This document shows, in pieces, positions 16,281 through 22,297 of a stretch of 36,050 nt of DNA (positions within the stretch are counted from its first letter, which is position 1; each line of letters begins with the position of its first letter). The notes beneath the pieces were generated by a model. It worked only from the letters and a program-made list of their open reading frames with translations, was not told the DNA's origin and made no database searches. The position numbers and the translations under genes were made by a program. The stretch comes from Spirochaetia bacterium (GTDB lineage Bacteria > Spirochaetota > Spirochaetia > Treponematales > Treponemataceae): assembly GCA_900769985.1 (NCBI GenBank), contig CAAGIS010000135.1:1-36050 (forward strand), read 5' to 3'.

Positions 16281-17141
16281 CTATGCTTTTCCCATTTCTT
16301 CAAGCAGAGCCCGCCAGTCATCGGCCTTGTCGCGGCGGCACACTGCGTAAAAAGTTACGTTCATCTCCGGGTCAGTAAGCGGTACTGCAACACGATTTTC
16401 GGGAAGCGAGAAATGTGTCGTGCGGTCGGAAATAAAGCTTGGCATGTCTGTTGCGCCCACTATTTGCGGAAGGGAATCGTTTTCGTTACGTCGTTCTATG
16501 CGGATAAACTTTGCATCGGGGATTTTTTCCTGTTTTACTTTGTCCCAGAAGCCGATGTCGTCGTACATTACAAAAGTTTCGCCTGCAAGATCAGAAAGCT
16601 TGAGAGATTTGCGGTCAGCAAGCCTGTGATTTTTTGGAAGCATAACAGAAAGACTTTCTGAAAAATATTTCTGACTTTTAAATTCTGCGTCGTCCATCGG
16701 ATGCAAAAGAACAATCATCTGATAAACATCGTCGGTAAGAGCGCGCAAAAGGTGTGCTTCATTGTCGTTGATATCAAAGCGTGCCTCGATTCCCGGATAC
16801 AGCTTTTGCGCAGTTTCAGTCACGGTCGTTGCAGGCATAATCGCAACTGAGCCCACAGCAAACTTCTTTTTAAGACCTGCCTTCTCGCGTGTCTTTTCTA
16901 TCATCTCATCCTGCAGCGAAAGAATCTTTTCTGCATAGTCAGCCGCCAGAACTCCCGCCTCATTCAAAGCCACATGATTTTTTGTGCGTTCAAAAAGCGT
17001 CACTCCAAGCTCGCCTTCAAGTTTCTGCATTGCCCTGCTGATTGAAGGTTGAGTCGTTCCAAGCTCTTCGCCAACACGGCTGAGTGTTCCATATTTTTTG
17101 ACGGCCGCAAGCAGCCGCAGGATATACGTTTCGATGAACAT
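16281..17141 (-). CDS. LysR-family transcriptional regulator
   Basis: The N-terminal winged helix-turn-helix is clear (TLSRVGEELGTTQPSISRAM, about residues 19-38, then LEGELGVTLFERTKNHVALNEAG). It is followed by a periplasmic-binding-protein-like effector domain of about 200 residues. The family binds DNA as a tetramer and responds to a small co-inducer. The start is ambiguous: the ATG at 17141 fits the family length, while an ATG at 17156 is also in frame; neither has a ribosome site. It is divergent from the flavodoxin operon, which it probably controls, and a 27-bp inverted repeat lies between them. Confidence 0.87.
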   Translation of the reverse strand: MFIETYILRLLAAVKKYGTLSRVGEELGTTQPSISRAMQKLEGELGVTLFERTKNHVALNEAGVLAADYAEKILSLQDEMIEKTREKAGLKKKFAVGSVAIMPATTVTETAQKLYPGIEARFDINDNEAHLLRALTDDVYQMIVLLHPMDDAEFKSQKYFSESLSVMLPKNHRLADRKSLKLSDLAGETFVMYDDIGFWDKVKQEKIPDAKFIRIERRNENDSLPQIVGATDMPSFISDRTTHFSLPENRVAVPLTDPEMNVTFYAVCRRDKADDWRALLEEMGKA

Positions 17142-17175
17142 AATTAAATTTAACATGAAAATTGCTGATTGTCGA

Positions 17176-17202
17176 GTATGCGCACAACGTATACTCGCAT
17201 AC
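17176..17202. promoter_or_regulatory. Inverted repeat, candidate LysR operator
   Basis: GTATGCG (17176-17182) and CGCATAC (17196-17202) are perfect inverted arms with a 13-nt spacer that itself contains GTATAC. The position, between the LysR gene and the operon to the right, suits the family's usual autoregulatory site. An A/T-rich -10-like GGTATACTG follows at about 17236-17244. Confidence 0.45.
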
Positions 17203-17249
17203 GAACTTTCTATTGTACTTATGGAATTATCTGCTGGTATACTGAAAAT

Positions 17250-17355
17250 GCGTTAGGGCATGGAGCACCTGCGAAGCAGCCGACCGCAACGAAGTGAGGA
17301 CGGTGAGCGTTAGCGAAGTGCGGAACGCCCGACCCGAGCGAAGCGAGGGTAACGC
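17250..17355. repeat. GC-rich MITE-like repeat element B (106 bp) with inverted ends
   Basis: The element begins GCGTTA (17250-17255) and ends TAACGC (17350-17355), perfect 6-bp inverted ends. It is G+C rich in an A+T-rich region. Inside it is built from repeats of a GCGAAG core (GCGAAGCAG, GAAGTGAGG, GCGAAGTGCGG, GAGCGAAGCGAGG). The 13-mer CGAGCGAAGCGAG (17335-17347) recurs exactly at 19770-19782 inside the DUF4405 gene. It lies directly at the 5' break of the CMD pseudogene. No transposase is present, so a non-autonomous element is the likely explanation. Confidence 0.6.
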
Positions 17356-17364
17356 CAAAAAAAG

Positions 17365-17556
17365 TGCATCATCACCGTTGTTTCTCTTATGGCAAGCGGA
17401 ATTACGGACTCGTCGCTCTCATATCACTTACAGAATGCAAAGGCACATGGCGTTACAAAAGAAGAGATTGCCGCAATCATCACACATGCAGCAATGTACT
17501 ACGGATGGCCAAAAGGCTGGGCAGTCTTCAAACTGGCAAAAGATATCTGGAAGTAA
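17365..17556 (+). pseudogene. 3' remnant of a carboxymuconolactone decarboxylase-family gene
   Basis: The frame ending in TAA at 17554-17556 encodes the C-terminal 63 residues of a CMD-family (AhpD-like) protein: TVVSLMASGITDSSLSYHLQ, AHGVTKEEIAAIITHAAMYY, GWPKGWAVFKLAKDIWK. The front of the protein, including any catalytic part upstream, is missing and replaced by GC-rich element B. No start codon or ribosome site is suitable. It was presumably the first gene of the flavodoxin operon, since a cgaGGAGGa site for the next gene follows immediately. Confidence 0.75.
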
Positions 17557-17574
17557 CGAGGAGGAAAATCAATT

Positions 17575-18120
17575 ATGAAGAAAACAATTTTATCACTTTT
17601 ATTAGGAGCATTTATTATGACAGGACTTTCGGCAAATCCTTCAAGAGCCTCAGGGACCGTGGCGGTCGTATATTTCAGTGCGACAGGAACTACAGAACGC
17701 ATAGCAAAAAATGCGGCACAGGCAATGGGAGCAGACCTTTTTGAGATTGAGCCTGTTCACAAGTACACAGACGCAGACTTAAACTGGCACGACAAAAAAT
17801 CACTCACAACAATTGAATGCAACGACCCAAAAAGCCGTCCTGCAATTGCAAACAAAATTGATATTTCCAGCTACGACACTGTAGTTTTATGCTACCCGAT
17901 TTGGTGGGCATATGCTCCAAAAATCGTTTATACCTTTGTAGAAAGTCAGAACTGGAGCGGAAAAAATCTTATCACCCTCTGCACATCAGGCGGAAGCGGT
18001 CTTGGCCGAAGCGGCTCGGATCTTGCAAAATTCGCAAAAGGTGCAGTGTTCAAAGGCGGAAAAGACTTTACACGCGGTAGCGGCGAGGATGTTAAGAACT
18101 ATGTTGAAGGGCTGAAATAA
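17575..18120 (+). CDS. Exported flavodoxin
   Basis: An N-terminal signal peptide (MKKTILSLLLGAFIMTGLSA, with cleavage near residues 20-26) is followed by a flavodoxin-like domain. The FMN phosphate loop is YFSATGTTERIAK (about 41-53), the aromatic loop YPIWWAYAP is at about 106-114, and the third loop CTSGGSGLG is at about 138-146. The presence of a signal peptide places this electron carrier outside the cytoplasm, which is unusual for flavodoxins. GAGGAGG precedes the ATG. It heads the intact part of an operon with a second flavodoxin-containing gene, 12 nt downstream, and a DUF4405 membrane protein. Confidence 0.9.
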   Translation: MKKTILSLLLGAFIMTGLSANPSRASGTVAVVYFSATGTTERIAKNAAQAMGADLFEIEPVHKYTDADLNWHDKKSLTTIECNDPKSRPAIANKIDISSYDTVVLCYPIWWAYAPKIVYTFVESQNWSGKNLITLCTSGGSGLGRSGSDLAKFAKGAVFKGGKDFTRGSGEDVKNYVEGLK

Positions 18121-18132
18121 GAGGAACCATTT

Positions 18133-19533
18133 ATGAAAAAACTGATTTTATCACTATTACTTGCATTAGGAGTTTTGATTATGGCAAATGGAGCCCCATA
18201 CTCTGCCCCGTCATCAGACTTTGTGCTGATAAAAGGCGGCTCATTCACAATGGGAAGTCCGGAAAGCGAAGACTGGCGCAGCAATGATGAAGTTCAGCAC
18301 CGTGTAACTGTTGCTTCTTTTTACATGAGTAAATACGAAGTTACCCAAAAACTCTGGCGTGAAGTGACTGGAAAAAATCCTGGTGCTTTTACAGGAGACA
18401 CTCTTCCGCAAGAAAGTGTTACCTGGCTTGAAGCAGTTGAGTTTTGCAATGCCTTGAGTAAACGCGACGGACGGACTCCTGTTTACACGATTACAGGCAA
18501 CGGAACAACAGTCAGTTGGAACCGCGAAGCAAATGGATACCGTCTTCCTACCGAAGCAGAATGGGAATATGCGGCCAGAGCAGGAACAACAACTCCTTTT
18601 TACAGCCGCAAAGTTCCTGGAGCCGAGGACGTAAACTTTTACGGTCACTACCCTTACCAGATTGAACAGAATTATTTTAATGATGAAGTTCTTGAAACCC
18701 GTCCCGGAGTTTACCGCGGAAAGACAATGCCTGTTGGAAGCTTTAAGGCAAATCCAAACGACTTGTATGATATCTACGGAAATGTTGGCGAGTGGTGCTT
18801 TGATTTTTATGGGGAATACAGTGTAGCGTCTCAAACAAACCCGACAGGGCCTTCTTCTGGAACTCGTCGTGTAAACCGTGGCGGCGGCTGGAACGACTTT
18901 GGAAAAAATCTTCGTTCGGCATACAGAGCTGCGGCAGAACAGAATACTCCACTTTACAATGTGGGGTTGCGTCTTGTCTGCAATGCAGATGATTCTGTCA
19001 AAGGAACGGTTACTACAACAGAAATCAAATCATCAGCAAACACCACAGTAAAGAAAGCCCTTATCATCTACTATTCCTGGAGCGGAAACACCAGAGGTGT
19101 TGCAAAAGAAATTGCACGGCAAACCGGTTTTGATTCAATTGAACTGGAGCTTGTAAAGCCATATTCTACAAATTACAACACCGTTTTGAATGAAGCCCAG
19201 CGCGACCAGCACAAACAGATCCGCCCTGCACTCAAAACAAAAATCGACCCGAAAAAATGGGCAGAATACGACACAATCATCATCGGCTACCCTAACTGGT
19301 GGGCAAGCATCCCGATGCCGATTGCAACACTGCTAGAAAGCTATGATTTTTCGGGTAAGAAGATTCTTCCTTTTTGTTCCCACGGCGGTGGCAGGTTCGG
19401 GCAGAGCCTTACAGCCATTGCAAAACTTGCCCCTAAAGCAAAAATGGAAGAAGGACTTTCTATTCACTATTCCGGAGGATCTTCTCTTTCAAAAGATGTA
19501 GAAAAGTGGCTTAAAAAAACTGGCGTAAAATGA
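18133..19533 (+). CDS. Exported SUMF1 (FGE-like) and flavodoxin fusion protein
   Basis: A signal peptide (about residues 1-20) leads to a SUMF1/formylglycine-generating-enzyme-like domain (about 28-285). It shows IKGGSFTMGSP, YEVTQKLW, GYRLPTEAEWEYAARAG, YGNVGEWC and RVNRGGGWND, ending VGLRLVCN. A Thr/Ser-rich linker (about 290-310) joins it to a flavodoxin domain (about 312-466) with YYSWSGNTRGVAKEIA, GYPNWWASIPMP and CSHGGGRFGQS. Both modules should act outside the cytoplasm. Whether the SUMF1 part is an enzyme or only a C-type-lectin-like binding fold is not clear; the cysteines that define true FGE could not be confirmed. GAGGAACC lies upstream of the ATG, 12 nt after the flavodoxin gene. 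Confidence 0.9.
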   Translation: MKKLILSLLLALGVLIMANGAPYSAPSSDFVLIKGGSFTMGSPESEDWRSNDEVQHRVTVASFYMSKYEVTQKLWREVTGKNPGAFTGDTLPQESVTWLEAVEFCNALSKRDGRTPVYTITGNGTTVSWNREANGYRLPTEAEWEYAARAGTTTPFYSRKVPGAEDVNFYGHYPYQIEQNYFNDEVLETRPGVYRGKTMPVGSFKANPNDLYDIYGNVGEWCFDFYGEYSVASQTNPTGPSSGTRRVNRGGGWNDFGKNLRSAYRAAAEQNTPLYNVGLRLVCNADDSVKGTVTTTEIKSSANTTVKKALIIYYSWSGNTRGVAKEIARQTGFDSIELELVKPYSTNYNTVLNEAQRDQHKQIRPALKTKIDPKKWAEYDTIIIGYPNWWASIPMPIATLLESYDFSGKKILPFCSHGGGRFGQSLTAIAKLAPKAKMEEGLSIHYSGGSSLSKDVEKWLKKTGVK

Positions 19534-19554
19534 TACCATTAGTTGAGGAGACAC

Positions 19555-20259
19555 ATGAATACAAATAAACTCCGCATGCCGCTCGACATTCTGATGACAA
19601 TCCTCTCCGTGATTCTGATGGGAGGAACCATGCTCTTCCCCGATGACCGCGTGCATCAGATCTGCGGAATTGCGCTGGTTGTGCTGTGGGCGGTACATAT
19701 TATTTTGAACCGCCGCTGGTATGCATTGTTCGCGCGAGCGAACAAGAAAATAATTTCCACTAACGCAAACGAGCGAAGCGAGTACGGAAGTCTTTTCAAA
19801 GGCAAGTACCAGCCCTTCCGTATTATGCAGCTTGTTGTAAACTGCGGAGTTTTGATTTGTGCCATGCTTCTTATGATTAGCGGACTTTTAATGGCGTGGT
19901 TTATTCCGGCAGATTGGGTCGGCGGTGCGCTCGGTTTTGCAAGAATTACTCACTTGCTTGCCTCTCACTGGTATTACATTTTTATGGCGTTGCATATCGG
20001 GCTTCATGCGGCGATGATTGCGAACAAAATGAAAATCCACGGTGTCGTTCCGCGAATTATCTGCATCATCATCAGCCTTAACGGTGTATATGCCTTTATT
20101 GTCCGCGGAGTGTGGAAGTACATGTTCGGACTGCAGCAATTCTTCTTCTTTGATTTTGAACGAGGATATGTGTTGTTTGCTCTGGATTATATTTCGATAA
20201 TTGTTTTATTTGGAACTGTGTCATATTATTTGAGTAAACTTATCGGAGGCAAAAAATGA
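19555..20259 (+). CDS. DUF4405 cytochrome-b-like membrane protein carrying an in-frame repeat insertion
   Basis: About 234 residues with six hydrophobic segments. DUF4405 proteins are membrane electron-transfer modules expected to bind heme through histidines in their helices; here candidates are VHQICG, WAVHIIL, ITHLLASHW and ALHIGLH. GAGGAG precedes the ATG at 19555; a TTG 12 nt upstream lies over that site. Between helices 2 and 3, where relatives read straight from WY to SLFKGKY, there are about 22 extra residues (ALFARANKKIISTNANERSE and following) encoded by a repeat at 19723-19788. The frame is kept and the extra piece should lie in the cytoplasmic loop. It overlaps the next gene by 4 nt (ATGA). 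Confidence 0.85.
   Translation: MNTNKLRMPLDILMTILSVILMGGTMLFPDDRVHQICGIALVVLWAVHIILNRRWYALFARANKKIISTNANERSEYGSLFKGKYQPFRIMQLVVNCGVLICAMLLMISGLLMAWFIPADWVGGALGFARITHLLASHWYYIFMALHIGLHAAMIANKMKIHGVVPRIICIIISLNGVYAFIVRGVWKYMFGLQQFFFFDFERGYVLFALDYISIIVLFGTVSYYLSKLIGGKK
19723..19788. repeat. Repeat inserted in frame within the DUF4405 gene
   Basis: About 66 bp (22 codons) interrupts the WY-GSLFKGK region. It contains the perfect hairpin TTCGC-GCGA-GCGAA (19729-19742), a direct repeat of CGAGCGAA (19735 and 19770), TAACGC (19761-19766), and the 13-mer CGAGCGAAGCGAG shared with element B. The flanking TAT and TAC tyrosine codons may be a small target duplication. Confidence 0.65.
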
Positions 20260-20594
20260 TTACAGTAAATTTACGTTACAACGGCAAAGGAAACGCCGCA
20301 CTCGACTTTGCAAAAGAAATGACAGAAAGCGGAACTGTTGCAAAAATTCGTGCTGAAAAAGGAAATCTTCGCTATGAATATTATCTGCCCTTTTTTGATG
20401 ACAGCCCGGACAAAACCGTTCTCTTAATCGACCAATGGGAAAATCAGGAAGCAATTGACGCACACCATGCCTCCCCAATGATGGCGACCATTGCCTCTCT
20501 CCGCGAGAAATACGACCTGCATATGACGGTAGAACGATCTCTGTCTGATGCTGGCGGAGTTCCGGAAAGCGACATGGAATTCATTAGAAAATGA
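20256..20594 (+). CDS. Antibiotic biosynthesis monooxygenase (ABM) domain protein
   Basis: A 112-residue ferredoxin-fold protein of the ABM/YgiN type, with MITVNLRYNGKGN, LRYEYYLPFFDD, LIDQWENQEAIDAHHASP and a C-terminal helix. Relatives are cofactor-free quinol or polyketide monooxygenases or stress-linked proteins. No signal peptide is present, so it is cytoplasmic, unlike its operon partners. The ATG overlaps the stop of the DUF4405 gene (ATGA), and its own stop overlaps the next ATG in the same way, so the three genes are tightly coupled. Confidence 0.85.
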   Translation: MITVNLRYNGKGNAALDFAKEMTESGTVAKIRAEKGNLRYEYYLPFFDDSPDKTVLLIDQWENQEAIDAHHASPMMATIASLREKYDLHMTVERSLSDAGGVPESDMEFIRK

Positions 20595-21058
20595 AAAAGC
20601 TGATTTCGATTTTGATTACGGTCTTACTTCTTACAGCAACTGCCTGTGCAGCAGGGAACAAAACGGACTCAACAAAAGGAGTTCTCCCTATGAAACTGAA
20701 CATTCAGATTGATAACGGAACAAGCAAACATGAACTTACCGCTAGCCTCTACGATAATTCTTCTTCCAAAGCTCTCGCTGAACTTCTGCAAAAAGCTCCT
20801 GTCACAATAGACATGCACGACTACGGCAATTTTGAAAAAGTCGGCTTTCTTCCTGCTACCCTTCCCCGCAACGACAAACAGATTACCACAGAGCCCGGCG
20901 ACATCATCCTCTATCTTGGAAATCAGATAACCTTTTACTACAACACAAACAGCTGGAACTTCACTCGTCTTGGAAAAATTGAAGGCGTAACACAAGCAGA
21001 GCTCAAAAAGATTCTGGGTGAAGGAGACGTTACGGCCGTACTTTCGGTAGAAAAATAA
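20591..21058 (+). CDS. Cyclophilin-like fold lipoprotein
   Basis: 155 residues. A lipoprotein signal sequence ends in the lipobox-like LTATAC (Cys about 19). The rest is the cyclophilin-like domain found beside flavodoxins and oxidoreductases: ASLYDNSSSKALAELLQKAP, TIDMHDYGNFEKVGFLP, EPGDIILYLGNQITFYYN. Despite the fold, this family lacks known prolyl isomerase activity. It ends the operon, overlapping the ABM gene by 4 nt, and its cell-surface location matches the exported flavodoxins upstream. Confidence 0.85.
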   Translation: MKKLISILITVLLLTATACAAGNKTDSTKGVLPMKLNIQIDNGTSKHELTASLYDNSSSKALAELLQKAPVTIDMHDYGNFEKVGFLPATLPRNDKQITTEPGDIILYLGNQITFYYNTNSWNFTRLGKIEGVTQAELKKILGEGDVTAVLSVEK

Positions 21059-21356
21059 TTAAATCTCTGCTATTTTCCGCAAAGTATTTGCAGTTCTTAT
21101 TGTAATCATTTCTCCAATTCCTGCTGCCGCTGTTTTTTCCACCAGTTTGCCTTTCATACTGCTTGCGATCAAAAGACCAGAACACAGCACTCTCACAGAT
21201 TTCAACTTTTTCCAATTCTGCAGTCGGTTCCCCGATTTTTTCTGCTACAGTTTCTATCCGGTGCGGAGAAATCGCAAAAATCAAATTGTCGTACACAGCC
21301 TTATCGTCACTTCCCCACCAGTCAGGAGCCCTTTCCGTGAATATATAAAACCGCAT
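21059..21356 (-). pseudogene. Frameshifted hypothetical gene
   Basis: The minus strand from 21356 reads MRFYIFTERAPDWWGSDDKA, YDNLIFAISPHRIETVAEK and KVEICESAV. Coding character then moves to a second frame, which gives LIASSMKGKLVEKTAAAGIG and EMITIRTANTLRKIAEI before TAA at 21061-21059. The shift lies around 21195. If corrected the product would be about 98 residues. It sits 5 nt downstream of the CAT-family gene on the same strand. I do not recognise a family, and a single-base sequencing error is an alternative to real decay. Confidence 0.45.
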
Positions 21357-21361
21357 TCATT

Positions 21362-21976
21362 TTACTCTCTCACAGCCTTCTGCAATTCTTCCAGAAACTG
21401 TACTCCATGTCCACCGTCCATCTGAACATGATGAAACTGAAATGAAATCGGCAGTGTCGTTTTAAAAAGACCTTTGCGATATTTTCCCCAGAGCACCATA
21501 GGATTTGCAAATTTATCAGTATACTGATTTACGATACAGTCAAGTTCCGTCTGAATCATGGCCGAAGTGCCGACTATCATATAATCTTCATTAAAAATAC
21601 TTTTACATTCTGCGGCCACTTTTTCAGTAAGCTCAATATAATCGCGATTAAACTGCTCAAGATTTTCAGAAAAAGGAATATCACAAGAATTAATTCCGCC
21701 GTTTTTATTCTGTACAATTACATTAACAGCAATTTTATCGTAATGAAGGAATTTGCCATGCACCGGCAGCGTATAAAACTCTTCAATCTTGCCTGCCGCC
21801 TTTCCTATGCACCAGCACAAAAGCATGTTGAACTTAAGCCCTCGCCTGCGTGCTGTCTTCACAAGCTTGCTCACATCAATTGTTTTTACAAGAGTAACCA
21901 TAGGCATTGGTGAAGACATCCAAAGATTGAATGCAGCGGCTCTTGTTGTTTCTTCTGGTTTTACTTCGGTTATCAT
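21362..21976 (-). CDS. Chloramphenicol acetyltransferase-family protein
   Basis: About 204 residues with the CAT fold: an N-terminal FNLWMSSPMPMVTLVKTIDV, PVHGKFLHYDKIAVNVIVQN in the middle, and the catalytic motif FHHVQMDGGHG near the C-terminus, matching the family HHxxxDG. Many such genes in gut bacteria are xenobiotic or sugar-type acetyltransferases and not true resistance genes, so resistance should not be assumed. The ATG at 21976 is chosen because the extended -10 TGGTATAAT ends exactly 6 nt upstream, which makes it a leaderless start; the in-frame ATG at 22006 lies upstream of that promoter. Confidence 0.87.
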   Translation of the reverse strand: MITEVKPEETTRAAAFNLWMSSPMPMVTLVKTIDVSKLVKTARRRGLKFNMLLCWCIGKAAGKIEEFYTLPVHGKFLHYDKIAVNVIVQNKNGGINSCDIPFSENLEQFNRDYIELTEKVAAECKSIFNEDYMIVGTSAMIQTELDCIVNQYTDKFANPMVLWGKYRKGLFKTTLPISFQFHHVQMDGGHGVQFLEELQKAVRE

Positions 21977-21982
21977 GTTTCT

Positions 21983-21991
21983 ATTATACCA
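21983..21991 (-). promoter_or_regulatory. Extended -10 promoter giving a leaderless CAT-family mRNA
   Basis: TGG-TATAAT (21991-21983) is an extended -10 element followed by six bases and the ATG, so +1 should be the A of the start codon. There is no -35 match and no Shine-Dalgarno sequence. Confidence 0.6.
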
Positions 21992-22172
21992 ATAAATCAG
22001 ACACAAAGCACTGATTTTTATCTATAGCACGAATGAACGCCATCATTTTATTAAAAATACGTCGACGTTCACTTATTTCCATACTTTTATAAATCTCTTC
22101 TTTTCGAATAATAGGTCCTGTATGAATACAAAGATTGTTTAATCCTAAAAAGGAAAGTTCTCTATTAAACAA
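21984..22172 (-). pseudogene. Remnant of a DUF3800-domain gene
   Basis: The minus strand encodes about 45 convincing residues, including LNNLCIHTGPIIRKEEIYKS and EISERRRIFNKMMAFIRAI. This resembles the middle of DUF3800 proteins (an RNase H-like family seen in accessory DNA). Neither the DxxG N-terminal part nor the C-terminal part is present, and no credible start exists. The remnant ends in the CAT-family promoter. Confidence 0.45.
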
Positions 22173-22194
22173 AACGATGAGTTATTTTTGTTAT

Positions 22195-22250
22195 AAAAAA
22201 AAGTTCCTGTTTTCAGGACAAGGAGGAACAAAACCTGAAAGCAGGAACAG
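22195..22250 (-). terminator. Rho-independent terminator of the EAL/CBS/PP2C gene
   Basis: A 15-bp stem with one mismatch (22203-22217 with 22234-22248) around a 16-nt loop is followed on the minus strand by an eight-T run (22202-22195). It starts about 50 nt after the stop codon at 22298. Confidence 0.88.
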
Positions 22251-22297
22251 CTGCAAAATTGGGTTGACTTTTTTAACTTAAGAACTTGAAAACTGAT

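Noticed and set aside
16541..16560. Partial match of the CRISPR guide (CCCAGAAG) beside a TTTG motif inside the LysR gene
   Set aside because: Eight contiguous bases are expected by chance in a window of this size; position 1 and positions 10-12 mismatch, so it is unlikely to be a self-target.
17294..17744. Two open frames crossing element B and the flavodoxin start
   Set aside because: They are out of frame with the CMD remnant and the flavodoxin gene, which explain the sequence better.
21362..21976. Chloramphenicol resistance gene
   Set aside because: The CAT fold and HHxxxDG motif are present, but many chromosomal relatives are not resistance enzymes, and no resistance context is seen; left as family-level call.
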